Positions 41,601-49,404 of a DNA stretch of 64,000 nt are shown here, piece after piece. The stretch is from contig NZ_JAOBTQ010000001.1 in assembly GCF_033366695.1 (NCBI RefSeq), positions 1,736,001 to 1,800,000 on the forward strand. Direction: 5' to 3'. The stretch comes from Streptomyces sp. SCL15-4 (GTDB taxonomy: Bacteria; Actinomycetota; Actinomycetes; Streptomycetales; Streptomycetaceae). Position 1 is the first letter of the stretch; each line of letters starts with the position of its first letter. The translations under genes and the position numbers were made by a program. The notes under the pieces were generated by a model. The model was not told the DNA's origin. It made no database searches and saw only the letters and a list, made by a program, of their open reading frames with translations.

Positions 41601-42381
41601 GGAGCGGCGCACCGGGCAGCGGATGGCCCACCTCGCCGCCGAGCACGAGGGCAAGCGGGTCACGTACGCCGACACCCAGGCGGCACCCGTGCCGGTGATC
41701 ACCTCGCCGGAGTGGTCGGGCAGCGAGTCCGGCGGCCGGCGCTACACGGCCTTCACGCTCAACACCGAGCACGGCAAGCCCTGGCACACCCTCACCGGCC
41801 GTCAGCACTTCTTCCTCGACCACGACTGGATGCACGAACTCGGCGAGGCGCTGCCGGTGTACCGGCCGCCGCTGGACATGCACCGGCTGTTCGGCGAGCC
41901 GCGCCTCGGCCCGGACGGCCAGCGGGAGGTGACGGTGCGTTACCTCACTCCGCACAACAAGTGGTCGATCCACTCCGAGTACCAGGACAACCTGTTCATG
42001 CTGGCCCTCTCCCGGGGCGGGCAGACCATCTGGATGTCGCCGCAGGACGCCGACGCGATCGGAGTGCGGGACAACGACTGGGTGGAGGCGGTCAACCGCA
42101 ACGGCGTGGTGGTGGCCCGGGCGATCGTCTCCCACCGGATGCCGCCCGGCACCGTCTACATGCACCACGCGCAGGAGCGCACGGTGAGCGTGCCGAGGAC
42201 GGAGACCACCGGGATGCGCGGCGGCATCCACAACTCCCTGACCCGGCTGCTGCTCAAGCCGTCCCACCTGATCGGCGGATACGCCCAGCTGTCCTGGGCG
42301 TTCAACTACCTGGGCCCGACGGGCAACCAGCGCGACGAGGTGACCGTGATCCGGCGCCGCGGCCAGGAGGTCGAGTACTGA
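38698..42381 (+). CDS. narG: Respiratory nitrate reductase, alpha subunit
   Basis: Protein of 1227 residues from a GTG at 38698 behind GAGGAGC, the normal NarG size. It holds the Mo-bisMGD cofactor and the FS0 iron-sulfur cluster. The His-type FS0 ligand set is visible: H60, C64, C68 (STHGVNCTGSCRWK) and C103 (RGCPRGAAF). Later motifs include MWGSNVPVTRTPDAH, MGAGTNHWFHSETIYRAF, QEKCRPVTGW and the C-terminal cofactor-binding part (HHAQERTVSVPRTETTGMRGG, cut here to AQERTVSVPRTETTG). It reduces nitrate to nitrite in the cytoplasm, with electrons coming from NarI and NarH. The operon order narG-H-J-I with overlapping starts is intact. From memory, the S. coelicolor homologue of this locus (nar1) works in resting spores. 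Confidence 0.97.
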   Translation: MTDTRRPPREPGAALLAAGRFFRPGTPTPDLHGVTLTGGRQGDAFYRDRWSHDKVVRSTHGVNCTGSCRWKVYVKDGIITWETQETDYPSVGPDRPEYEPRGCPRGAAFSWYTYSPTRVRYPYVRGVLLQMYREAKQRLGDPVLAWADIQSDPERRRRYQRARGKGGLVRARWEEAVELVAAAQVHTIKTHGPDRIAGFSPIPAMSMVSHAAGARYHSLIGAAMLSFYDWYADLPVASPQVFGDQTDVPESGDWWDAAYLIMWGSNVPVTRTPDAHWMAEARYRGQKVVVVAPDYADSAKFADAWLHPHPGTDGALALAMGHVILKEFFVDRQTPFFTDYVRKFTDLPFLVTLAERDGAWVPAKFLRADGIGRTGEGAEWKTVVLDETTGRAVVPGGSLGFRWTDSGEGRWNLDLGDIRPRLSLYGSEVAVPVEVLLPRFDTDGGTHGQGRGEVLRRSVPATRLGGADGPLVTTVYDLLLAQYGVGRPGMPGDWPASYDDGRAPATPAWQETHTSVPAAQCVRIAREFARTAERSRGRCMIIMGAGTNHWFHSETIYRAFLALLQLTGCQGRNGGGWAHYVGQEKCRPVTGWATLAAASDWSRPPRQAIGTGYWYLHTDQWRYDRFGADVLASPLGEGRFAGMTAADCLALSARAGWMPSYPTFDRNPLDLGAVSGDPVAKAVAGLRAGTLRFACEDPDAPENWPRVLTLWRANLLGSSAKGAEYFTRHLLGTHSSLRAEEAAPGERPRDVTWRERAPEGKLDLLLSLDFRHTSSTLLSDVVLPAATWYEKHDLSSTDMHPFVHSFTPAVDPPWQARTDFDTFKALAEKLSELAVDHLGVRKDLVASPLQHDTPGEIAQPGGVVRDWKDGACEPVPGRTLPNLTVVERDYTAVGAKFAALGPLAEKLGLPVKGIVLRPDEEVARLRETNGTGYHGRPSLDTAVKAANTILALSGTTNGRLATEGFRTLERRTGQRMAHLAAEHEGKRVTYADTQAAPVPVITSPEWSGSESGGRRYTAFTLNTEHGKPWHTLTGRQHFFLDHDWMHELGEALPVYRPPLDMHRLFGEPRLGPDGQREVTVRYLTPHNKWSIHSEYQDNLFMLALSRGGQTIWMSPQDADAIGVRDNDWVEAVNRNGVVVARAIVSHRMPPGTVYMHHAQERTVSVPRTETTGMRGGIHNSLTRLLLKPSHLIGGYAQLSWAFNYLGPTGNQRDEVTVIRRRGQEVEY

Positions 42382-43976
42382 TGCGCCCGATGGCCCAGAT
42401 CGCGATGGTGATGAACCTCGACAAGTGCATCGGCTGCCACACCTGTTCGGTGACCTGCAAGCAGGCGTGGACCAACCGGCGCGGCATGGAGTACGTCTGG
42501 TTCAACAACGTGGAGACCCGGCCAGGACAGGGCTATCCGCGCCGCTACGAGGACCAGGAGAAGTGGCGCGGCGGCTGGGAGCTGAACCGGCGCGGCGCGC
42601 TCCGGCTCAAGGACGGCGGCCGGTTCAAGAAGCTCGCCGGGATCTTCTCCAACCCCCGGCTGCCCGAGGTCAAGGACTACTACGAACCCTGGACGTACGA
42701 GTACCGCAACCTCACCGACGCCCCGCTCGGCGACGACTACCCGGTGGCCCGGCCGGTGTCGTCGATCACCGGTGAGCCGATGAAGATCGAGTGGTCGTCG
42801 AACTGGGACGACAACCTCGGCGGCGCTCCCGCCTACGGCGACCTGGACCCGATGGTGGAACGCCTGCGCCGGCAGGCTTCCGACAAGGTGCGGTTCGCCT
42901 ACGAGCAGGCGTTCATGTTCTATCTGCCGCGGATCTGCGAGCACTGCCTGAACCCGTCGTGCGTGGCCTCCTGCCCGTCCGGGGCGATGTACAAGCGGGC
43001 CGAGGACGGCATCGTGCTGGTCGACCAGGACCACTGCCGGGGCTGGCGGATGTGCGTGACCGGATGCCCGTACAAGAAGGTGTACTTCAACCACGCCACC
43101 GGCAAGGCCGAGAAGTGCACCCTGTGCTACCCGCGGATCGAGGTCGGCCTGCCGACGGTGTGCTCGGAGACCTGTGTGGGCCGGCTGCGCTATCTCGGCG
43201 TGCTGCTCTACGACGCCGACAAGGTGACCGCCGCGGCCTCGGCACCGGACGAGAAGGACTTGTACGAGGCCCAGTTGGGAGTGTTCCTCGACCCGGACGA
43301 CCCCGGGGTGCTGCGCGCCTGCGAGGACGCGGGCATCCCGCGCGACTGGACCGAGGCCGCCCGGCGCTCTCCCGTGCACGCGCTGATCAGCCGGTACCGG
43401 GTGGCGCTGCCGCTGCATCCCGAGTACCGGACGATGCCGATGGTCTGGTACATCCCGCCGCTGTCACCGGTGGTGGACGCGCTGGCCGAGACCGGGCACG
43501 ACGGGGAGGACGCGGGCAATCTGTTCGGCGCCATCGACACCCTGCGCATTCCGCTGGAGTACCTGGCGGAGATGTTCACGGCGGGCGACACCGGACCGGT
43601 GCGGTCGTCGCTGGAGAAGCTCGCCGCGATGCGCTCCCACATGCGGGCCGTCAACCTCGGCGAGGTCCCCGACCCGGCGATCGCCGCGTCGGCCGGACTG
43701 CGCCCGGCCGACGTCGAGGCCCTGTACCGGCTGCTGGCGATCGCCAAGTACGAGGAGCGGTACGTCATCCCGACCGCCGCCCTCGGGGACGCCCGCCGGC
43801 TGGAGGAGTCGGCGGTGCCCGAGGAGTGCAGTCTCGACGTCGCGGGCGGGCCCGGCATGGGCGGCGACGGTCCGTTCGGCCGGGACTCCGGCCGCCGGCG
43901 GCTTCCGCTGGTGTCCGTGGAGAACTTCCACCTGCTGCGCGGGCGGCAGACCTCGGACGACGCGGAGGACGCCTGA
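42381..43976 (+). CDS. narH: Respiratory nitrate reductase, beta subunit
   Basis: Protein of 531 residues; its ATG shares one base with the narG stop (TGATG). It carries four iron-sulfur clusters that relay electrons from NarI to NarG. The ligands are in the blocks CIGCHTCSVTC (C16, C19, C22, C26), CEHCLNPSCVASCP, CRGWRMCVTGCPYKK and CTLCYPRIEVGLPTVCSETC. In the third block a Trp stands where a Cys would be, as expected for the [3Fe-4S] cluster of NarH. The middle and C-terminal regions (MVWYIPPLSPVVDAL, LRIPLEYLAEMF, YEERYVIPT) are standard. No missing ligand is seen, so the subunit should be functional. Confidence 0.97.
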   Translation: MRPMAQIAMVMNLDKCIGCHTCSVTCKQAWTNRRGMEYVWFNNVETRPGQGYPRRYEDQEKWRGGWELNRRGALRLKDGGRFKKLAGIFSNPRLPEVKDYYEPWTYEYRNLTDAPLGDDYPVARPVSSITGEPMKIEWSSNWDDNLGGAPAYGDLDPMVERLRRQASDKVRFAYEQAFMFYLPRICEHCLNPSCVASCPSGAMYKRAEDGIVLVDQDHCRGWRMCVTGCPYKKVYFNHATGKAEKCTLCYPRIEVGLPTVCSETCVGRLRYLGVLLYDADKVTAAASAPDEKDLYEAQLGVFLDPDDPGVLRACEDAGIPRDWTEAARRSPVHALISRYRVALPLHPEYRTMPMVWYIPPLSPVVDALAETGHDGEDAGNLFGAIDTLRIPLEYLAEMFTAGDTGPVRSSLEKLAAMRSHMRAVNLGEVPDPAIAASAGLRPADVEALYRLLAIAKYEERYVIPTAALGDARRLEESAVPEECSLDVAGGPGMGGDGPFGRDSGRRRLPLVSVENFHLLRGRQTSDDAEDA

Positions 43977-44470
43977 TGCCCTCGGACACGGTGCTCTACC
44001 AGGCGGCGGCCCTCTGCCTGACCTACCCGGACGACGACCTGATCGCCCGGCTGCCGCTGCTGCGCGAAGCCGCTCCGCAGCTACGGGAGTTCGCCGACCA
44101 CGCGGCCCTCACCCCGCTGCTGGACCTGGCCGCCCACTACGTGCAGGTCTTCGACCTCAAGAACCGGCACAGCCTGTACCTGAGCTGGTGGCAGGACGGC
44201 GACACCCGGCGGCGCGGGATGTCCCTGGTGCGCTTCAAGGACGTCTACCGCCGGCACGGCCTGGAGTTCAGCGGCGAGGAACTGCCGGACTTCCTGCCGG
44301 CGGTGCTGGAGTTCACCGCGCGGACCGGCGACACCGGCCTGCTGACCGAACACCGCGCCGGGCTGGAGCAGTTGCGCACCCGGCTGACCGCCTGCGGCAC
44401 ACCGTACGCGGGCGTCCTGGACGCGGTGTGCGCCGCCCTGCCCGCCTGTCGACCGGGGGTACGCCGATGA
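43976..44470 (+). CDS. narJ: Nitrate reductase assembly chaperone
   Basis: Protein of 164 residues starting at an ATG that shares one base with the narH stop (TGATG). It is an all-helical TorD/NarJ-type chaperone: LYQAAALCLTYPDDDLIARLP at the start, then the signature YVQVFDLKNRHSLYLSWWQDGDTRRRGMSL (given in part as VQVFDLKNRHSLYLSWWQDG) and the Met/Leu-rich VLEFTART helix. NarJ binds apo-NarG, allows insertion of the molybdenum cofactor and FS0 and then lets the NarGH pair dock on NarI. The protein is somewhat shorter than the E. coli NarJ but complete for actinobacteria. It overlaps narI by 4 nt (ATGA). Confidence 0.95.
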   Translation: MPSDTVLYQAAALCLTYPDDDLIARLPLLREAAPQLREFADHAALTPLLDLAAHYVQVFDLKNRHSLYLSWWQDGDTRRRGMSLVRFKDVYRRHGLEFSGEELPDFLPAVLEFTARTGDTGLLTEHRAGLEQLRTRLTACGTPYAGVLDAVCAALPACRPGVRR

Positions 44471-45189
44471 CCGTCCTCCTCTGGGGCGCCCTGCCCTACA
44501 CCGCCTTCGCCCTGCTGGTGGCCGGCCTTCTCTGGCGCTACCGCTACGACAAGTACGGCTGGACCACCCGCTCCTCGCAGATGTACGAGTCACGGCTGCT
44601 GAACACCGCCTCCCCGGTCTTCCACTACGGCATCCTGTTCGTGCTGGCCGGACACCTGGTGGGGCTGTTCGTGCCGGTGTCCTGGACGGAGGCGTTCGGT
44701 GTGGGCGAGCACACCTACCACCTGCTGTCGCTGTACGGCGGGACGGCGGCCGGGGCGCTGGCGGTCGCCGGGATCGGGCTGCTCGTCTACCGCCGCCGCA
44801 CCCGCGCCCCCGTCTTCCGGGCCACCACGGCCAACGACAAGGCGATGTACGTGCTGCTGGTCGGCGCGATCGTGCTGGGCATGGTCGCCAAGCTGATGCA
44901 CACCGGTGGCGACGGATACGACTACCGGCACACCATCGCGCCCTGGGCGCGCAGCCTGTTCACGCTCCGGCCGGAGACGGAGCGGATGACGGGCGTGCCG
45001 GTGCTGTACCAGGTACACGCGGTGGTCGGCATGGTCCTGATCGCGTTCGTGCCGTACAGCCGGCTGGTGCACATGTTCAGTGCGCCGGTGCGGTACCTGT
45101 TCCGGCCGTACGTCGTCTACCGGACCCGGGACCCCCGGCAGCTCGGCCCGCGGCCGGAGCGGCGGGGCTGGGAGCGCCTGGGCGGCTGA
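44467..45189 (+). CDS. narI: Respiratory nitrate reductase, gamma subunit (cytochrome b)
   Basis: Protein of 240 residues with five membrane helices, the usual NarI size, starting in an ATGA overlap with narJ. It oxidises menaquinol and passes electrons through two b-type haems to NarH. Likely haem ligands are His residues in FHYGILFVLAGHLVGLF (helix 2) and in the last helices (YQVHAVVGMVLIAFVPYSRLVHMFSAP, quoted as QVHAVVGM and RLVHMFSAP). The conserved arginine-rich tail (VVYRTRDPRQLGPRPERRGW) closes the protein on the cytoplasmic side. A perfect 15-bp hairpin follows 15 bp after the stop, marking the end of the operon. Confidence 0.96.
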   Translation: MTVLLWGALPYTAFALLVAGLLWRYRYDKYGWTTRSSQMYESRLLNTASPVFHYGILFVLAGHLVGLFVPVSWTEAFGVGEHTYHLLSLYGGTAAGALAVAGIGLLVYRRRTRAPVFRATTANDKAMYVLLVGAIVLGMVAKLMHTGGDGYDYRHTIAPWARSLFTLRPETERMTGVPVLYQVHAVVGMVLIAFVPYSRLVHMFSAPVRYLFRPYVVYRTRDPRQLGPRPERRGWERLGG

Positions 45190-45203
45190 GCGGCCCGGAC
45201 ACG

Positions 45204-45240
45204 CCGCGGGCCGCGCCCGGTGCGAGGGCGCGGCCCGCGG
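45204..45240. terminator. Bidirectional terminator after narI
   Basis: CCGCGGGCCGCGCCC pairs perfectly with GGGCGCGGCCCGCGG across a 7-base loop, between the convergent narI and OsmC genes. No T-tract is present on either side. Confidence 0.9.
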
Positions 45241-45253
45241 GTGCGGACGAGCG

Positions 45254-45679
45254 TCAGGCCAGCTCGGCCGTCAGGGTGATGGTCGTACCGCTCAGGGCCT
45301 GGCTGACCGGGCAGTTCTTCTTGGCGTCCTCGGCGGCCGAGGCGAAGCCGTCCGCGTCCAGGCCGGGCACCTCGCCGCGCACGGTGAGGTGGATGCCGGT
45401 GATGCCCTCGCCCGGCTGGAACGTCACGTCGGCCTTGGTCTCCAGCCGGGTGGGCGGGGTGCCGGCGCCGGCCAGGCCGTGCGAGAGGGCCATGGAGAAG
45501 CAGCTGGAGTGGGCGGCGGCGATCAGCTCCTCGGGGCTGGTCTTGCCGTTGGCCTGCTCGGCGCGCGAGGGCCACGACACCGGCTGCTGGCCGATGCCGG
45601 AGGAGTCGAAGGTGACGACTCCGTTGCCTTCGAGCAGGTTGCCTTCCCAGACGGTGTGGGCGGTGCGCGTGGTTGCCAC
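45254..45679 (-). CDS. OsmC/Ohr-family peroxiredoxin
   Basis: Protein of 141 residues; the GTG at 45679-45677 (VATTRTAHTVWEGNLLEG) is chosen because AAGGAAG lies just upstream, although a GTG five codons earlier is open. The two conserved cysteines of the thiol peroxidase fold are present (AHSSCFSMALSHGL and KKNCPVSQAL). The conserved SPEELIAAAH segment marks the OsmC branch, as opposed to Ohr. Such dimers reduce organic hydroperoxides using lipoyl or small-thiol reductants. The gene is transcribed alone, convergent with the nar operon across a strong terminator. Nitrate respiration next to a peroxidase may be coincidental. Confidence 0.93.
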   Translation of the reverse strand: MATTRTAHTVWEGNLLEGNGVVTFDSSGIGQQPVSWPSRAEQANGKTSPEELIAAAHSSCFSMALSHGLAGAGTPPTRLETKADVTFQPGEGITGIHLTVRGEVPGLDADGFASAAEDAKKNCPVSQALSGTTITLTAELA

Positions 45680-45826
45680 GATGCTTCCTTTCACGAGGGT
45701 CGCGGTCTCCGGGGTTCCCGGTGCCCCCCTATCCGATCACATCCCGCCTCGTCCCACTCCGAAGACCGGCCCACGGGGGGTGAACGGCAGGTGATGACCC
45801 GGCGGCCGGACGCCCACCGGGCGTCC

Positions 45827-47995
45827 TCAGGCGGCGCGTTCCTCCTCCGCGGCGGGCGTCAGCGGCACCTGCGGGCCGTTCAGTTCGGCCAGCCAGCGGC
45901 GCAGGACGTGGTGGATCTGCTCGGCGCCGGCCGGCTCCGTGCCGTCGGCGGTCGGCGGCGAGAGGTCCACCGGGGAGAGCAGGAACGGGCGGGACTGGGC
46001 GCCGCCGAGGCCGCCGTGGGAGCCGATCTGCTCCTCGAAGGCGAGGACCTCGCCGTCGGCGGGGTCGTAGGCCGAGTTGACCATGATGTCGGCGGTGTGC
46101 GGGAAGGCGTGGGTGCGGCGGACGGCGTCGGCGGCGCCGGGGCCGAAGCGGGCCAGCGGGCCCGGCTCGTCGTCCAGCCGGTCCAGCGGTATCTCGGCGC
46201 CGTGCGCGCCGAGCACCACGCCGCCGTGCTCTTCGCTGCGCACCAGCAGGAAGCCGATGCCGGGATGGTTGGCGAGGGTGGTGAGCAGGGCGGGGTGGCG
46301 GGCGTCGATCTCCTCCTTGGTCATCCGGTGCGGGACATCCGGGAAGGAGACCAGGCCGAGGTTGCCGGAGGCCAGCACGACCGGCTCGCGGCGGCGGGCC
46401 GGGCGGTGGTGCTCGCCCTTCTCCTCCACCGGGCGGCGCAGCGCGGCGCGGACGGCGGCGCGGGCCTCGGCGCCGCTGTGGGTCTGCTCGGCCCGGCGCG
46501 GCACCGGCAGTCCGCAGCCGGCCCGGACCAGGTCGCCGAGGCCGAGGCCGTAGCGGGCGCGGAACGTTTCGCCGGGACTCTGTCCGTGGTCGGACAGGAC
46601 GACGATCCGGTAGGGGCGCGGGGCGTGTTCGGCGACGCGTTCCACCAGGGCCAGACAGCGGTCCAGGCGCTGGAGGACCTTCTCGGCGTCGCGGCCGCGC
46701 GGGCCGGAGTGGTGGGCGACCTCGTCGTAGGCGACCAGGTCGGCGTAGACGGCGGTGCGGCCGGCGAGCATGTCGCCCATGACCGCGGCGACGACCACGT
46801 CGCGTTCGACGACGGTGGCGAAGGCCCGCACGAAGGGGTAGAGGCCCCCACGGCCGACCCGCGGACGCTGCCGGCTCAGCCGGGCCCGGGTGGACTGGCC
46901 GATCTCGCGGGCCACCTCGGCGACGAAGGACAGGGCGGTGCGGACGGCGTTCGCGGGGTCGGAGAAGTAGGCGAAGTAACCGGCCCGGGAGCGGTTGTCC
47001 CGGCCGCGGCGGCGGGTGGCGATGGACAGCACGAGCGCCTGTTCGCCGGCGCCGCCGCTGAAGAGGTTGCCGCGGCTGGCGCCGTCGACGGCGAGCAGTC
47101 CGCCGTCCCCGGTCCGCAGGGCGGCGCGGCGCTGGAGCTCGGCCGCGCTGGTCGGCCGGTTGCAGACCATCACCTCGCCGCGGTCCTTCTCGTACCAGCG
47201 GAAGGCCGGCACGTCGAAGGTGCTGCCGTGCAGGATGCCGAGCTGGCTGGCCCCGGTCTGGCTGGACCAGTCGGTACGCCAGGGGGTGAGGCGGTGGGTC
47301 GGGGCGTGGACGGGGTGAGGAGTGCCGGGTGCGGCTGCCGGACGCGGGCCGTCGCCGGCCGGCCGTATGCCCTTGGCGGTCGGCCGTGTGTTCTCGTCCG
47401 AGGACAGCCAGCGGGCGACCGTCGGCATCAGGCCCCGCCGGACCGCGTCGGTGAGGACGTCGTGGCCGACGCCGTCGAGCTGGACGCAGACCAGGCCGGG
47501 AGCGGTGGGGCAGGGCGGGTGGGCGCGGCGGCCGCGGGTGGCGAGGCGGTGCAGCCGGCGGCGGTAGGCCTCGTCGTCGCGCACGGCGAGGGCCGCGCCG
47601 GTCGCGGAGGCTACGGCGGACATCACCGCGGCCACGATGACGGCGGTCTCCGGCGCCGCCTCGCCCCGCCCGGAAGGATTGACGCGCAGGGCGAGCAGCA
47701 GCAGGGAGCCGTTGAGGAAGAAGACCAGCAGGCCGAGGACCAGCGCGGGCACGAGCAGCAGCAGGCGGACCAGCAGCGGCCAGACCACGGCCGACAGGAC
47801 GCCGAAGGCACCGGCACCGCAGGCTGCGGCGAACGCGATACGGGTGACGCTGTCGCCGTCGGCGGACTGGAGCCGGAAGTCGGGCAGCAGACCGGCGAGG
47901 ATCAGCATGGTGACCGTGGAGACCGCCCATACGGCGACGCTCCGTCCGACCTGACCGGCGATCCGCCGCCACCGCATGCCCCGCACGCCGTACAC
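45827..47995 (-). CDS. Membrane-anchored phosphodiesterase: holin-like TM head plus alkaline-phosphatase-fold domain
   Basis: Protein of up to 722 residues. The longest start is the GTG at 47995; GTG 47986 or ATG 47977 are alternatives with similar ribosome sites. The N-terminal ~140 residues contain four hydrophobic helices of the phage-holin-4/YvlD type (VWAVSTVTMLILAGLLPDF, VLSAVVWPLLVRLLLLVPAL, LGLLVFFLNGSLLLLALRV). The rest is an alkaline-phosphatase-superfamily domain like nucleotide pyrophosphatase/phosphodiesterase. Metal-site motifs are VCVQLDGVGHDVL, the Thr-type nucleophile region SQTGASQLG, YDEVAHHSGPRGRD and VVLSDHGQS. A membrane enzyme cleaving phosphodiesters or lipid-linked phosphates at the cell surface is likely; the substrate is unknown. 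Confidence 0.85.
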   Translation of the reverse strand: MYGVRGMRWRRIAGQVGRSVAVWAVSTVTMLILAGLLPDFRLQSADGDSVTRIAFAAACGAGAFGVLSAVVWPLLVRLLLLVPALVLGLLVFFLNGSLLLLALRVNPSGRGEAAPETAVIVAAVMSAVASATGAALAVRDDEAYRRRLHRLATRGRRAHPPCPTAPGLVCVQLDGVGHDVLTDAVRRGLMPTVARWLSSDENTRPTAKGIRPAGDGPRPAAAPGTPHPVHAPTHRLTPWRTDWSSQTGASQLGILHGSTFDVPAFRWYEKDRGEVMVCNRPTSAAELQRRAALRTGDGGLLAVDGASRGNLFSGGAGEQALVLSIATRRRGRDNRSRAGYFAYFSDPANAVRTALSFVAEVAREIGQSTRARLSRQRPRVGRGGLYPFVRAFATVVERDVVVAAVMGDMLAGRTAVYADLVAYDEVAHHSGPRGRDAEKVLQRLDRCLALVERVAEHAPRPYRIVVLSDHGQSPGETFRARYGLGLGDLVRAGCGLPVPRRAEQTHSGAEARAAVRAALRRPVEEKGEHHRPARRREPVVLASGNLGLVSFPDVPHRMTKEEIDARHPALLTTLANHPGIGFLLVRSEEHGGVVLGAHGAEIPLDRLDDEPGPLARFGPGAADAVRRTHAFPHTADIMVNSAYDPADGEVLAFEEQIGSHGGLGGAQSRPFLLSPVDLSPPTADGTEPAGAEQIHHVLRRWLAELNGPQVPLTPAAEEERAA

Positions 47996-48114
47996 CTCAC
48001 ACCCCGGCCCGTCCCCGCCCTCGGGCCGGAAGGAGCCTCCTTGCGCTTCACCGGGCCGGTCGGGCCCCGCTCCACCTTGTCACACGGGACGCGGGCGGCC
48101 CGGACGGGCCGGGG

Positions 48115-48546
48115 TCAGCGGCCGTCGTAGCCGGCCGTCGGCATGGAGAGGCGGCGGTGCACCCGGGCCTTCATCTGCGCGTCGTACGACGGCTCGGCGC
48201 GCCCCACCGTCTCCACGCGCACGCCCCGGCGCGCGCACTCGGCGGTGAACTCCTCCACCGAGGACAGGGCCCGGCGCAGCACCCGGAGGCTGGGCGCGAC
48301 GAACACGTCCACTCCGGGGCGCACGCCTTCCCACAGCGCGCAGTGGTCGAAACGGAGACCGCCGACGAGGAGTTCCCGGGCGATGACATAGCCGTGTTCG
48401 GCGGCCCAGCGGGCGCACATGGCGTGCTGGCTGCGGGAGTCCACGAGGAAGGGATCGGCCTCCAGCTCCTCCAGGGGCGTCAGGCTCGCGATGGCGGTGA
48501 CCCGCACCGGCGTGAGCGTGCCGAACACACCTCGCGGCTGTCTCAT
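48115..48546 (-). CDS. Degenerate serine-recombinase-like protein
   Basis: Protein of 143 residues, ATG at 48546-48544. The overall pattern follows the resolvase N-terminal domain: a first beta strand (RVTAIASLTPLEE), a helix with SQHAMCARWAAEHGYVIAREL, then VDVFVAPSLRVLRRALSSVEEF and ECARRGVRVETVGRAEPS. However, the positions that would carry the catalytic serine and its arginines (usually YxRVS and LDRLGRS) read AIASLTP and SLRVLRRAL, so it is probably inactive. There is no C-terminal DNA-binding domain and no element around it. Likely a domesticated, Streptomyces-specific protein of unknown role. An alternative is a convergent small alpha/beta protein. Confidence 0.6.
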   Translation of the reverse strand: MRQPRGVFGTLTPVRVTAIASLTPLEELEADPFLVDSRSQHAMCARWAAEHGYVIARELLVGGLRFDHCALWEGVRPGVDVFVAPSLRVLRRALSSVEEFTAECARRGVRVETVGRAEPSYDAQMKARVHRRLSMPTAGYDGR

Positions 48547-48630
48547 GGCGTCCCCTCACCTCCGGTTTTCGCCGCCGACCCTACTCCTGCCCGTAGGCTT
48601 CGGGGAGTCGCGTGAAGGAGGCGGAAGAAG

Positions 48631-49404
48631 GTGCCGGTGGAGATCACCTGGTGGGGTCACGCCACCTGTGTGGTGGAGGATACGAACATCAGGGTGCTCA
48701 CCGATCCCCTGTTCGCCCGCCGGCTGGCGCATCTGCGCCGCCGCAGGGGTGCCGTGCCGCCCGCCGGGGCCCGCCGCGCGGACCTGGTGCTGGTCTCCCA
48801 TCTGCACGCCGACCATCTGCACGTGCCGTCGCTGGCCTGCCTCGCCCCGGGCACGCGCCTGCTCGTGCCTCGGGGCGCACCACGGGCGGTGCCCGGACTG
48901 CGCCGGCTGCGGCGGCTGCGGATCACCGAGGTGGTGCCGGGGGACGAGGTGCGGATCGGCGGCGTGCGGGTCCGGGTGGTGCCGGCGCTGCACGACGGGC
49001 GCCGGCTGCCGGTGGGCCCGCGCCGCTGTCCCGCGCTGGGATACGTGGTGGAGGGCGAGGCGCGCACCTACTTCGCCGGTGACACCGGGCTGTTCGACGA
49101 GATGGCCGAGCGGGTCGGGCCGGTGGACGCGGCGCTGCTGCCGGTGGGCGGCTGGGGACCGTATCTCGGGGAGGGGCACCTCGACGCGGGACGGGCGGCG
49201 CGGGCGCTGGCCCGGCTGGCGCCGCGGATCGCGGTCCCGGTGCACTACGGCACGTACTGGCCGGTGGGCATGGACGCGGTGCGCCCGCACGAGTTCCACG
49301 CGCCGGGCGACGAGTTCGTACGGCTGGCGGCGCTGGCCGCGCCCGGGGTCGCGGTGCACAAGCTGGGGCACGGCGAGAGCGTGCGGCTGGAGGTCGCGCG
49401 GTGA
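48631..49404 (+). CDS. Metallo-beta-lactamase-fold hydrolase (UlaG-like)
   Basis: Protein of 257 residues from a GTG at 48631, behind GGAGGCGGAAGAAG. It has the metal motif SHLHADHLH (HxHxDH), the N-terminal WWGHATCVVE typical of UlaG-like proteins, YFAGDTGLFDEM (second metal Asp) and the late histidine in VPVHYGTYWPVGM. Such enzymes hydrolyse lactones, phosphodiesters or N-acyl-phospholipids; the true substrate is unknown. Its stop overlaps the start of the DedA gene by 4 nt (GTGA), so the two are translationally coupled. That suggests work at the membrane, perhaps on a lipid. Confidence 0.88.
   Translation: MPVEITWWGHATCVVEDTNIRVLTDPLFARRLAHLRRRRGAVPPAGARRADLVLVSHLHADHLHVPSLACLAPGTRLLVPRGAPRAVPGLRRLRRLRITEVVPGDEVRIGGVRVRVVPALHDGRRLPVGPRRCPALGYVVEGEARTYFAGDTGLFDEMAERVGPVDAALLPVGGWGPYLGEGHLDAGRAARALARLAPRIAVPVHYGTYWPVGMDAVRPHEFHAPGDEFVRLAALAAPGVAVHKLGHGESVRLEVAR

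Noticed and set aside
38662..42267. A 1201-codon minus-strand frame opposite narG
   Set aside because: Antisense frame caused by strong third-position GC bias of narG; no domains and no ribosome site.
48030..48042. AAGGAG-C-CTCCTT palindrome upstream of the phosphodiesterase gene
   Set aside because: Short, and it may simply contain a ribosome-site-like sequence; there is no second copy or regulator to support an operator.
48115..48546. Recombinase-like gene as evidence for a mobile element
   Set aside because: No inverted repeats, transposase or second element gene nearby, and the catalytic residues are missing.
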